NCBI GenBank assembly: GCA_029207755.1
Contig: JARCOQ010000212.1
Span: forward strand, 1 to 64,000
From: Chamaea fasciata
Taxonomy: Eukaryota > Chordata > Aves > Passeriformes > Sylviidae
Direction: 5' to 3'
DNA: 64,000 nt
Position numbers and translations under genes: made by a program. Shown piece after piece: positions 1-12,200 of the stretch; the first letter of the stretch is position 1; every line of letters starts with the position of its first letter. The notes below the pieces were generated by a model that worked only from the letters and a program-made list of their open reading frames with translations, had not been told where the DNA came from and searched no databases.

Positions 1-117
1 AACTGGGCTAGGCCACCTACAATCCCGAACGGAACAGCATTTCTTCCAGATGCAAGCTGCCTTGAACAGGAAGACTTGATTCCCTTGGAGGGCCAAAGGC
101 CTCCTACAAAATGACAT
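1..117 (+). repeat. Partial monomer, end of a preceding 48-mer HOR copy
   Basis: The first 117 bp match the last monomer of HOR copy A (9170-9286) and of copy B, including the rare aactgggctaggcc and gaagacttgattccc variants and the unusual acaaaatgacat ending. The window therefore opens inside the HOR array, with at least one more HOR copy to the left. Confidence 0.95.
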
Positions 118-3100
118 CAGGCACCTGGGCAGCTGACTTTACTTACCCCTGGAAACAGGCCATCCTTTGTGCCCAACTCCCTCTGCCGGTCCAACAGCTT
201 TGACCACCTACAATCCAGAACGGAATAGGATTTCTTCCAGATGCAAGCTGCCACAAGCAGGAAACCTGGCTTCCCATCGAGGGCCAAAGGCCTCCTACAA
301 ACTGACATCAGGCACCTGGGCAGCTGACCTTACTTACCCCTGGAAACAGGCCATCCTTTGTGCCCAACTGCCTCAGCCGGGCACCCTGCTCCGGCCACCT
401 ACAGTAGCGTACGGAACAGCATTTCTTCCAGATGCAAGCTGCCACAAGCAGGAAGCCTGGCTTCTCTTGGAGGGCCAAAGGCCTCCTACAAACTGACATG
501 AGGCACCTGGGCAGCTGACTTTACTTACCCCTGGAAACAGGACATCCTTTTTGCCCAACTCCCTCTGCCGGGCAACTGGCCTTGGCCACCTACAATCCTG
601 AACGGAACAGGATTTCTTCCAGATGCAAGCTGCTACTAGCTGGAAGCCTGGCTTCCCATGGAGGACCAAAGGCCTCCTACAAACTGACATCAGGCACTTG
701 GGCAGCTGACTTTACTTTCCTCATGAAAAAGGCCATCATTTGTGCCCAACTCCCTCTGCCGGGCACCTGGCCTCGGCCACCTACACTCCCGAACGGAACA
801 GCATTTCTTCCAGATGCAAGCAGCCACAAGCTGGAAGAATGGCTTCCCTTGGAGGGCCAAAGGCCTCCTACAAACTGACATCAGGCACCTGGGCAGCTGA
901 CTTTACTTACCCCTGGAAACAGCCCATCCTTTGTGCCCAACTCCCTCTGCCGGGCACCAGGCCTCGGCCGCCTACAATCCTGAACGGAACAGGATTTCTT
1001 CCAGATGCAAGCTGCCACAAGCGGGAAGCCTGGCTTTCCTTTGAGGGCCAAAGGCCCCCTACAAACTGACATCAGGCACCTGGGCAGCTGACTTTACTTT
1101 CCTCATGAAACAGGCCATCCTTTGTGCCCAACTCCCTCTGCCGGGCACCATGCCTCGCCCACCTACAATCTTGAACGGGACAGGATTTCTTCCAGATGCA
1201 AGCTGCCTCAAGCAGGAAGCCTGGCTTCCCATGGAGGGCCAAAGGCCTCCTACAAACTGAAATCAGGCACCTGGGAAGCTGACTTTACTTACCCCTGGAA
1301 ACAGGCCATCCTTTGTGTCCAACCCCCTCTGCCGGGCGCCAGACCTCGCGCACCTACAATCCCGAACGGAACAGCATTTCTTCCAGATGCAAGCTGCCAC
1401 AAGCTGGAAGAATGGCTTCCCATAGAGGGCCAAAGGCCTCCTACAAACTGACATCAGGCACCTCGGCAGCTGACTTTACTTACCCCTGGAAACAGGCCAT
1501 CCTTTGTGCCCAACTCCCTCAGCCCGGCAACTGGCCTCGGCCACCTACAATCTCGAACGGAACAGGATTTCTTCCAGATGCAAGCTGCCTTGAACAGGAA
1601 GACTAGCTTCCCTTGGAGGGCCAAAGGCCTCCTACAAACTGACATCAGGCACCTGGGCAGCTGACTTTACTTACCCCTGGGAACAACCCATCCTTTGTGC
1701 CCAACTCCCTCTGCAGAGCACCAGGCCCTCGCCCACCTACAATCCCGAACGGAACAGGATTTCTTCCAGATGGAAGCTGCCACAAGCTGGAAGCGTGGCT
1801 TCCCATGGAGGACCAAAGGCCTCCTACAAACTGACATCAGGCACGTGGGCAGCTGACTTAACTTTCCTCATGAAACAGGACATCCTTTGTGCCCAACTCC
1901 CTCTGCCGGGCACCTGGTCTCGGACACCTACAATCCCGAACGAAACAGCATTCCTTCCTGATGCAAGCTGCCAGAAGCAGGAAGCCTGGCTTCCCATGGA
2001 GGGCCAAAGGCCTCCTACAAACTGCCCTCAGGCACCTGGGCAGCTGACTTTAGTTACTTCTGGAAACAGGCCATCCTTTGTGCCCAACTCCCTCAGTCCG
2101 GCAACTGGCCTCTGCACCTACAATCTCGAACGGAACAGGATTTCTTCCAGATGCAAGCTGCCTTGAACAGGAAGACTAGCTTCCCTTGGAGGGCCAAAGG
2201 CCTCCTACAAACTGACATCAGGCACCTGGGCAGCTGACTTTACTTACCCCTGGAAACAACCCATCCTTTGTGCCCAACTCCCTCTGCCGGGCACCAGGCC
2301 TAGCCCACCTACAATCCCGAACGGAACAGCATTTCTTCCAGATGAAAGCTGCCACAAGCAGGAAACGTGGCTTCCCATGGAGGGCCAAAGGCCTCCTACA
2401 AACTGACATCAGGCACCTGGGCAGCTGACTTTACTTACCCCTGGAAACAGGCCATCCTTTGTGCCCAACTCCCTCTGCCGGGCACCTGGCTCCGGCCACC
2501 TACAATCCCGAACGGAACAGGATTTCTTCCAGATGGAAACTGCCACAAACTGGAAGACTAGCTTCCCTTGGAGGGCCAAAGGCCTCCTACAAACTGACAT
2601 CAGGCACCTGGGCAGCTGACTTTACTTTCCTCATGAAATAGGCCATCATTTGTGCCCAACTCCCTCTGCCGGACACCTGGCTTCGGCCACCTACAATCCC
2701 GAACGGAACAGGATTTCTTCCAGATGCAAGCTGCCGTAAACAGGAAGACTAGCTTCCCTTGGAGGGCCAAAGGCCTCCTACAAACTGACATGAGGCACCT
2801 GGGCAGCTGACTTTACTTACCCCTGGAAACAGGCAATCCTTTGAGCCCAACTCCCTCTGCCGGGCACCAGGCCTCGACCACCTACAATCTTGAACGGAAC
2901 AGGATTTCTTCCAGATGCAAGCTTCCACAAGCAGGACGCCTGGCTTCACATGGAGGGCCCAAGGCCTCCTACAAACTTACATCAGGCACCTGGGCAGCTG
3001 ACTTTACTTACTTCTGGAAACAGGACATCCTTTGTGCCCAACTCTCTCATCCGCGCAACTGGGCTAGGCCACCTACAATCCCGAACGTTACAGCATTTCT

Positions 3101-4702
3101 TCCAGATGCAAGCTGCCTTGAACACGAAGACTTGCTTCTCTTGGAGGGCCAAAGGGCTCCTACAAACTGACATCAGGCACCTGGGTAGCTGACTTTACTT
3201 ACCCCTGGAAACAGCCCATCCTTTGTGCCCAACTCCCTCTGCCCGTCCCACAGCTTCGGCCATCTACAATCCCGAACGGAACAGGAGTTCTTCCAGATGC
3301 AAGCTGCCACAATCTGGAAACGTGGCTTCCCATGGAGGGCCAAATGCCTCCTACAAACTGACTTCAGGCACCTGAGCAGCTGACTTTACTTACCCCTGGA
3401 AACAGGCCATCCTATGTGCCCAACTCCCTCTGCCGGGCCCACAGCTTCTGCCACATAAAAATCCCGAACGGAACAGCATTTCTTCCAGATGCAAGCTGCC
3501 ACAAGCAGGAAACGTCGCTTCACTTGGAGGGCCAAAGGCCTCCTACAAACTGACATCAGGCACCTGGGCAGTTGACTTTACTTACCCCTGGAAACAGGCC
3601 ATCCTTTGTGCCCAACTCCCTCGGCCGGGCACCAGGCCTGGGCCACCTACAATCCCGAACGGAACAGGATTTCTTCCAGATGCAAGCTGCCACAAGCTGG
3701 AAGCATGGCTTCCCATGGAGGACCAAAGGCCTCCTACAAACTGACATCAGGCACTGGGCAGCTGACTTTACTTTCCTCATGAAACAGGCCATCATTTGTG
3801 CCCAACTCCCTCTGCCGGGCATCAGGCGTCTTCCACCCACAATCTCGAATGGAACAGGATTTCTTCCAGATGCAAGCTGCCACAAGCAGGAAGCCTGGCT
3901 TCCCATGGAGGGCCAAAGGCCTCCTACAAACTGACATCAGGCACCTGGGCAGCTGACTTTACTTACTTCTGGAAACAGGCCATCCTTTGTGCCCAACTCC
4001 CTCTGCTGGGCATCCAGCTCCGGCCACCTACAATCCCGAACGGAACAGGATTTCTTCCAGATGCAAGCTGCCTTGAACAGGAAGCCTGGCTTCCCTTGGA
4101 GGGCCAAAGGCCTCCTACAAACTGACATGAGGCACCTGGGCAGCTGACTTTACTTACCCCTGAAAACAGGACATCCTTTGTGCCCAACTCCCTCTGCCGG
4201 GCACCAGGCCTCGGCCACCTACAATCCCGAACAGAACAGCATTTCTTCCAGATGCAAGCTGCCACCAGCTGGAAGACTAGCTTCCCTTGGAGGGCCAAAG
4301 GCCTCCTACAAACTGACATCAGGCACCTGGGCAGCTGACTTTACTTACCCCTGGAAACAGGCCATCCTTTGTGCCCAACTCCCTCAGCCCGGCAACTGGC
4401 CTCGGCCACCTACAATCCCGAACGGAACAGGATTTCTTCCAGATGCAACCTGCCTTGAACAGGAAGACTTGCTTCCCTTGGAGGGCCAAAGGCCTCCTAA
4501 AAACTGACATCAGGCACCAGGGGAGCTGACTTTACTTACCCCTGGAAACAGCCCATCCTTTGTGCCCAACTCCCTCTGCCGGGCACCAGGCCTCGCCCAC
4601 CTACAATCCCGAACGGAACGGGATTTTCTTCCAGATGCAAGCTGCCACAAACTGGAAGACAAGCTTCCCTTGGAGGGCCAAAGGCCTCCTACAAACTGAC
4701 AT

Positions 4703-5657
4703 CAGGCACCTGGACAGCTGACTTTACTTACCCCTGGAAACAGGCCATCCTTTGTGCCCAACTCCCTCTGCCGGGCAGCCAGCTCCGCCCACCTACAATC
4801 CCGAACGGAACAGGATTTCTTCCAGATGAAAGCTGCCACAAGCAAGAAGCCTGGCTTCCCTTGGACGGCCAAAGGCCTCCTAGAAACTGACATCAGGCAC
4901 CTGGGAAGCTGACTTTACTTTCCTCATGAAACAGGCCATCATTTGTGCCCAACTCCCTTTGCCAGGCACCAGGCTTCGGCCACCTACAAACCCGAACGGA
5001 ACAGGATTTCTTCCAGATGCAAGCTGCCACAAGCAGGAATCCTGGCTTCCCATAGAGGGCCAAAGGCCTCCTACAAACTGACATCAGGCACCTGGGCAGC
5101 TGACTTTACTTACTTCTGGAAACAGGCCATCCTTTGTGCCCAACTCCCTCTGCTGGGCACCTGGCCTCGGCCACCTACAATCCCGAACGGAACAGGATTT
5201 CTTCCAGATGCAAGCTGCCTTGAACAGGAAGCCTGGCTTCCCTTGGAGGGCCAAAGGCCTCCTACAAACTGACATGAGGCACCTGGGCAGCTGACTTTAC
5301 TTACCCTTGGAAACAGGACATCCTTTGTGCCCAAATCCCTCTGCCGGGCACCTGGCCTCGGCCACCTACAATTCCGAACGGTACAGCATTTCTTCCAGAT
5401 GCAAGCTGTCACCAGCTGGAAGACTAGCTTCCCTTGGAGGCCCAAAGGCGTCCTACAAACTGACATCAGGCACCTGGGCAGCTGACTTTACTTACCCCTG
5501 GAAACAGGCCATCGTTTGTGCCCAACTCCCTCTGCCGGGCACCTGGCCTCGACCACCTACAATCCTAAACGGAACAGGAGTTCTTCCAGATGCAAGCTGC
5601 CACAAGCTGGAAACGTCGCTTCACTTGGAGGGCCAAAGGCCACCTACAAACTGACAT
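4703..5657 (+). repeat. Five-monomer block specific to HOR copy A
   Basis: These five monomers have no positional counterpart in copy B, which passes directly from the counterpart of 4511-4702 to that of 5658. Three of them (4894-5466) closely resemble 3747-4319 six monomers upstream: the cctcatgaaac unit, the ttctggaaac unit with tgctgggca, and the accagctggaag unit recur in the same order. The block therefore looks like a local six-monomer-step duplication in the A lineage, or one lost from B. Confidence 0.8.
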
Positions 5658-6039
5658 CAGGCACCTGGGCAGCTGACTTTACTTACCCCTGGAAACAGGC
5701 CATCCTTTGTGCCCAATTCCCTCTGCCTGGCACCGGGCCTCGGCCACCTACAATCCCGAACGGAACAGGATTTCTTCCAGATGCAAACTGCCACAAACAG
5801 GAAGACTAGCTTCCCTTGGAGGGCCAAAGGCCTCCTACAAACTGACATCAGGCACCTGGGCAGCTGACTTTTCTTTCCTCATGAAACAGGCCATCATTTG
5901 TGCCCAACTCCCTCTGCCGGGCACCAGGCTTCGGCCACCTACAATCTCGAACGGAACAGGATCTCTTCCAGATGCAAGCTGCCACAAGCAGGAAGCCTGG
6001 CTTCCCATGGAGGGCCAAAGGCCTCCTACAAACTGACAT

Positions 6040-6230
6040 CAGGCACCTGGGCAGCTGACTTTACTTACCCCTGGAAACAGGCCATCCTTTGTGCCCAACT
6101 CCATCAGGTAAGCACCCAGCTCCGGCCACCTACCATCCCGAACGGAACCGGATTTCTTCCAGATGCAAGCTGCCTTAAACAGGAAGCCTGGCTTCCCATG
6201 GAGGGCCAAAGGCCTCCTACAAACTGACAT
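6040..6230 (+). repeat. Single monomer present in copy A, absent from copy B
   Basis: Copy B goes from the counterpart of 5849-6039 (14062-14251) straight to the counterpart of 6231-6421 (14252-14442), skipping this monomer. It carries the unusual ccatcaggtaagcaccc and cctaccatcccg variants that I do not see elsewhere. With 4703-5657 it makes up the six monomers that A has and B lacks. Confidence 0.75.
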
Positions 6231-9200
6231 CAGGCACCTGGGCAGCTGACTTTACTTACTTCTGGAAACAGGACATCCTTTGTGCCAAACTCTCTCATCC
6301 GCGCAACTGGGCTAGGCCACCTACAATCCCGAACGGAACAGCATTTCTTCCAGATGCAAGCTGCCTTGAACAGGAAGACTTGCTTCCCTTGGAGGGCCAA
6401 AGGCCTCCTACAAACTGACATCAGGCACCTGGGCAGCTGACTTTACTTACCCCTGGAAACAGGCCATCCTTTGTGCCCAACTCCCCCTGCCGGGCACCTG
6501 GCCTCAACCACCTACAATCCCGAACGGATCAGGAGTTCTTCCAGATGCAAGCTGCCTCAAGCTGGAAACGTTGCTTCCCTTGGAGGGGCAAAGGCCTCCT
6601 ACAAACTGACATCAGGTACCTGGGCAGCTGACTTTACTTACCCCTGGAAACAGGCCATCCTTTGTGCCCAACTCCCTCTGCCGGGCACCTGGCCTTGGCC
6701 ACCTACAATCCCGAACGGAACAGGATTTCTTCCAGATGCAAGCTGCTACTAGCTGGAAGCCTGGCTTCCCATGGAGGACCAAAGGCCTCCTACAAACTGA
6801 CATCAGGCACTTGGGCAGCTGACTTTACTTTCCTCATGAAAAAGGCCATCATTTGTGCCCAACTCCCTCTGCCGGGCACCTGGCCTCGGCCACCTACACT
6901 CCCGAACGGAACAGCATTTCTTCCAGATGCAAGCTGCCACAAGCTGGAAGAATGGCTTCCCTTGGAGGGCCAAAGGCCTCCTACAGACTGACATCAGGCA
7001 CCTGGGCAGCTGACTTTCCTTACCCCTGGAAACAGCCCATCCTTTGTGCCCAACTCCCTCTGCCGGGCACCTGGCCTCGGCCGCCTACAATCCTGAACGG
7101 AGCAGGATTTCTTCCAGATGCAAGCTGCCACAAGCAGGAAGCCTGGCTTCCCTTGGAGGGCCAAAGGACTCCGACAAACTGACATCAGGCACGTGGGCAG
7201 CTGACTGTACTTACCTTTCTAAACAGGACATCATTTGTGCCCAACTCCCTCTGCCGGGCACCTGCTCTCGGCCACCTACAATCCCGAACGAAACAGCATT
7301 CCTTCCTGATGCAAGCTGCCACAAGCAGGAAGCCTGGTTTCCCATGGAGGGCCAAAGGCCTCCTACAAACTGACATCAGGCACCTGGGCAGCTGACTTTA
7401 CTTACCCCTGGAAACAGGCCATCCTTTGTGCTCAACTCCCTCTGCCGGGCACCTGGCCTCGGCCACCTACAATCCCGAACCGAACAGGATTTCTTCCAGA
7501 TGCAAGCTGCCTTGAACAGGAAGACTAGCTTCCCTTGGAGGGCCAAAGGCCTCCTACAAACTGACATCAGGCACCTGGGCAGCTGACTTTACTTACCCCT
7601 GGAAACAGGCCACCCTTTGTGCCCAACTCCCTCTGCCGGTCCCACAGCTTCGGCCACCTACAATCCCGAACGGAACAGGAGTTCTTCCAGATGCAAGCTG
7701 CCACAATCTGGAAACGTGGCTTCACTTGGAGGGCTAAAGGCCTCCTACAAACTGACATCAGGCACCTGGGCAGCTGACTTTACTTACCCCTGGAAGCAGG
7801 CCATCCTTTGTGCCCAACTCCCTCTGCCGGGCACCTGGCCTCGGTCACCTACAATTCCGAACGGAACAGCATTTCTTCCAGATGCAAGCTGCCACAAACT
7901 GGAAGACTGGCTTCCCTTGGAGGGCCAAAGGCCTCCTATAAACTGACATCAGGCACCTGGGCAGCTGACTTTACTTACCCCTGGAAACAGGCCATCCTTT
8001 GTGCCCAACTCCCTCTGCCAGGCCCACAGCTTCTGGCACCTAATATCCCGAACGGAAGAACAGGATTTCTTCCAGATGCAAGCTGCCACAAACTGGAAGA
8101 CTAGCTTCCCTTGGAAGGCCAATGGCCTCCTACAAACTGACATCAGGCACCTGGGCAGCTGACTTTACTTACCCCTGGAAACAGGCCATCCTTTGTGCCC
8201 AACTTATTCAGCCCGGCAACTGGCCTCGGCCACCTACAATCCCGAACGGAACAGCATTTCTTCCAGATGCAAGCTGCCTTGAACAGGAAGACTAGCTTTC
8301 CTTGGAGGGCCAAAGGCCTCCTACAAACTGACATCAGGCACCAGGGGAGCTGACTTTACTTACCCCTGGAAACAGCCCATCCTTTGTGCCAACTCCCTCT
8401 GCCGGGCACTACGCCTCGCCCACCTACAATCCCGAACGGAACAGGATTTCTTCCAGATGCAAGCTGCCACAAGCAGGAAACCTGGCTTCCCATGGAGGGC
8501 CAAAGGCCTCCTACAAACTGACATCAAGCACCTGGGCAGCTGACTTTACTTACCCCTGGAAACAGACCATCCTTTTTGCCCAACTCCCTCTGCGGGCACC
8601 TGGCCTCGGCCACGTACAATCCCAAACGGAACAGGATTTCTTCCAGATGCAAGCTGCCACAAACTGGAAGACGTGCTTCGTTTGGAGGGCCAAAGGTCAC
8701 CTACAAACTGACATCAGGCACCTGGGCAGCTGACTTTACTTACCCCTGGAAACAGGCCATCCTTTATGCCCAACTCCCTCTGCCGGGCACCTGGCCTCGA
8801 CCACCTACAATCCTAAACGTAACAGGAGTTCTTCCAGATGCAAGCTGCCGCAAGCTGGAAACGTCGCTTCACTTGGAGGGCCAAAGGCCTCCTACAAACT
8901 GACATCAGGCACCTGGGCAGCTGACTTTACTTACCCTGGAAACAGGCCATCATTTGTGCCCAACTCCCTCTGCCGGGCACCTGGCCTCGGCCACCTACAA
9001 TCTCTAACGCAACAGGATTTCTTCCAGATGCAAGCTGCCACAAGCAGGAAGCCTGGCTTCCCTTGGAGGGCCAAAGGCCTCCTACAAACTGACATCAGGC
9101 ACCTGGGCAGCTGACTTTACTTACTTCTGGAAACAGGACATCCTTTGTGCCGAACTCTCTCATCCGCGCAACTGGGCTAGGCCACCTACAATCCCGAACG

Positions 9201-9286
9201 GAACAGCATTTCTTCCAGATGCAAGCTGCCTTGAACAGGAAGACTTGATTCCCTTGGAGGGCCAAAGGCCTCCTACAAAATGACAT

Positions 9287-12200
9287 CAGGCACCTGGGCA
9301 GCTGACTTTACTTACCCCTGGAAACAGGCCATCCTTTGTGCCCAACTCCCTCTGCCGGTCCAACAGCTTTGACCACCTACAATCCAGAACGGAATAGGAT
9401 TTCTTCCAGATGCAAGCTGCCACAAGCAGGAAACCTGGCTTCCCATCGAGGGCCAAAGGCCTCCTACAAACTGACATCAGGCACCTGGGCAGCTGACCTT
9501 ACTTACCCCTGGAAACAGGCCATCCTTTGTGCCCAACTGCCTCAGCCGGGCACCCTGCTCCGGCCACCTACAGTAGCGTACGGAACAGCATTTCTTCCAG
9601 ATGCAAGCTGCCACAAGCAGGAAGCCTGGCTTCTCTTGGAGGGCCAAAGGCCTCCTACAAACTGACATGAGGCACCTGGGCAGCTGACTTTACTTACCCC
9701 TGGAAACAGGACATCCTTTTTGCCCAACTCCCTCTGCCGGGCAACTGGCCTTGGCCACCTACAATCCTGAACGGAACAGGATTTCTTCCAGATGCAAGCT
9801 GCTACTAGCTGGAAGCCTGGCTTCCCATGGAGGACCAAAGGCCTCCTACAAACTGACATCAGGCACTTGGGCAGCTGACTTTACTTTCCTCATGAAAAAG
9901 GCCATCATTTGTGCCCAACTCCCTCTGCCGGGCACCTGGCCTCGGCCACCTACACTCCCGAACGGAACAGCATTTCTTCCAGATGCAAGCAGCCACAAGC
10001 TGGAAGAATGGCTTCCCTTGGAGGGCCAAAGGCCTCCTACAAACTGACATCAGGCACCTGGGCAGCTGACTTTACTTACCCCTGGAAACAGCCCATCCTT
10101 TGTGCCCAACTCCCTCTGCCGGGCACCAGGCCTCGGCCGCCTACAATCCTGAACGGAACAGGATTTCTTCCAGATGCAAGCTGCCACAAGCGGGAAGCCT
10201 GGCTTTCCTTTGAGGGCCAAAGGCCCCCTACAAACTGACATCAGGCACCTGGGCAGCTGACTTTACTTTCCTCATGAAACAGGCCATCATTTGTGCCCAA
10301 CTCCCTCTGCCGGGCACCATGCCTCGCCCACCTACAATCTTGAACGGGACAGGATTTCTTCCAGATGCAAGCTGCCTCAAGCAGGAAGCCTGGCTTCCCA
10401 TGGAGGGCCAAAGGCCTCCTACAAACTGAAATCAGGCACCTGGGAAGCTGACTTTACTTACCCCTGGAAACAGGCCATCCTTTGTGTCCAACCCCCTCTG
10501 CCGGGCGCCAGACCTCGGCCACCTACAATCCCGAACGGAACAGCATTTCTTCCAGATGCAAGCTGCCACAAGCTGGAAGAATGGCTTCCCATGGAGGACC
10601 AAAGGCCTCCTACAAACTGACATCAGGCACCTCGGCAGCTGACTTTACTTACCCCTGGAAACAGGCCATCCTTTGTGCCCAACTCCCTCAGCCCGGCAAC
10701 TGGCCTCGGCCACCTACAATCTCGAACGGAACAGGATTTCTTCCAGATGCAAGCTGCCTTGAACAGGAAGACTAGCTTCCCTTGGAGGGCCAAAGGCCTC
10801 CTACAAACTGACATCAGGCACCTGGGCAGCTGACTTTACTTACCCCTGGGAACAACCCATCCTTTGTGCCCAACTCCCTCTGCAGGGCACCAGGCCTCGC
10901 CCACCTACAATCCCAAACGGAACAGGATTTCTTCCAGATGGAAGCTGCCACAAGCTGGAAGCGTGGCTTCCCATGGAGGACCAAAGGCCTCCTACAAACT
11001 GACATCAGGCACGTGGGCAGCTGACTTAACTTTCCTCATGAAACAGGACATCCTTTGTGCCCAACTCCCTCTGCCGGGCACCTGGTCTCGGACACCTACA
11101 ATCCCGAACGAAACAGCATTCCTTCCTGATGCAAGCTGCCAGAAGCAGGAAGCCTGGCTTCCCATGGAGGGCCAAAGGCCTCCTACAAACTGCCCTCAGG
11201 CACCTGGGCAGCTGACTTTAGTTACTTCTGGAAACAGGCCATCCTTTGTGCCCAACTCCCTCAGTCCGGCAACTGGCCTCTGCCACCTACAATCTCGAAC
11301 GGAACAGGATTTCTTCCAGATGCAAGCTGCCTTGAACAGGAAGACTAGCTTCCCTTGGAGGGCCAAAGGCCTCCTACAAACTGACATCAGGCACCTGGGC
11401 AGCTGACTTTACTTACCCCTGGAAACAACCCATCCTTTGTGCCCAACTCCCTCTGCCGGGCACCAGGCCTAGCCCACCTACAATCCCGAACGGAACAGGA
11501 GTTCTTCCAGATGAAAGCTTCCACAAGCAGGAAACGTGGCTTCCCATGGAGGGCCAAAGGCCTCCTACAAACTGACATCAGGCACCTGGGCAGCTGACTT
11601 TACTTACCCCTGGAAACAGGCCATCCTTTGTGCCCAACTCCCTCTGCCGGGCACCTGGCTCCGGCCACCTACAATCCCGAACGGAACAGGATTTCTTCCA
11701 GATGGAAACTGCCACAAACTGGAAGACTAGCTTCCCTTGGAGGGCCAAAGGCCTCCTACAAACTGACATCAGGCACCTGGGCAGCTGACTTTACTTTCCT
11801 CATGAAATAGGCCATCATTTGTGCCCAACTCCCTCTGCCGGACACCTGGCTTCGGCCACCTACAATCCCGAACGGAACAGGATTTCTTCCAGATGCAAGC
11901 TGCCGTAAACAGGAAGACTAGCTTCCCTTGGAGGGCCAAAGGCCTCCTACAAACTGACATGAGGCACCTGGGCAGCTGACTTTACTTACCCCTGGAAACA
12001 GGCAATCCTTTGAGCCCAACTCCCTCTGCCGGGCACCAGGCCTCGACCACCTACAATCTTGAACGGAACAGGATTTCTTCCAGATGCAAGCTTCCACAAG
12101 CAGGACGCCTGGCTTCACATGGAGGGCCCAAGGCCTCCTACAAACTTACATCAGGCACCTGGGCAGCTGACTTTACTTACTTCTGGAAACAGGACATCCT

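Larger units (their letters stand above)
118..9286 (+). repeat. 48-monomer HOR, copy A (9,169 bp)
   Basis: The copy starts at the monomer containing ccggtccaacagctttgacc and ends where that variant returns at 9287. It has 48 monomers; length is 48 x 191 plus one base. Through about 4700 it matches copy B with only scattered substitutions and single-base indels. Examples in A are an extra C near 1725 (caggccctcgcc), a missing C near 2111 (cctctgcacctac), an extra A near 3455 (cataaaaatccc) and an extra T near 4622. From 4703 to 6421 its monomer content differs from B, and it matches B again from 6422 to the end. Confidence 0.95.

Noticed and set aside
118..308. Minus-strand 63-residue open frame, repeated in most monomers, as a gene family of small Cys-containing peptides
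   Set aside because: It follows from the shared monomer sequence. Many copies are broken by single-base indels with no sign of selection to keep them, and I recognise no protein family in it.
6100..6120. Splice donor-like caggtaagc in the monomer at 6040
   Set aside because: It occurs once, in one divergent monomer, with no transcript or exon evidence.
10864..11406. 180-residue plus-strand open frame (also 20030-20572, 29009-29551 and 42755-43297)
   Set aside because: These arise where a stop codon or a one-base length change is missing in a satellite unit. They cross monomers in shifting frames and their translations are only repeated monomer translations.
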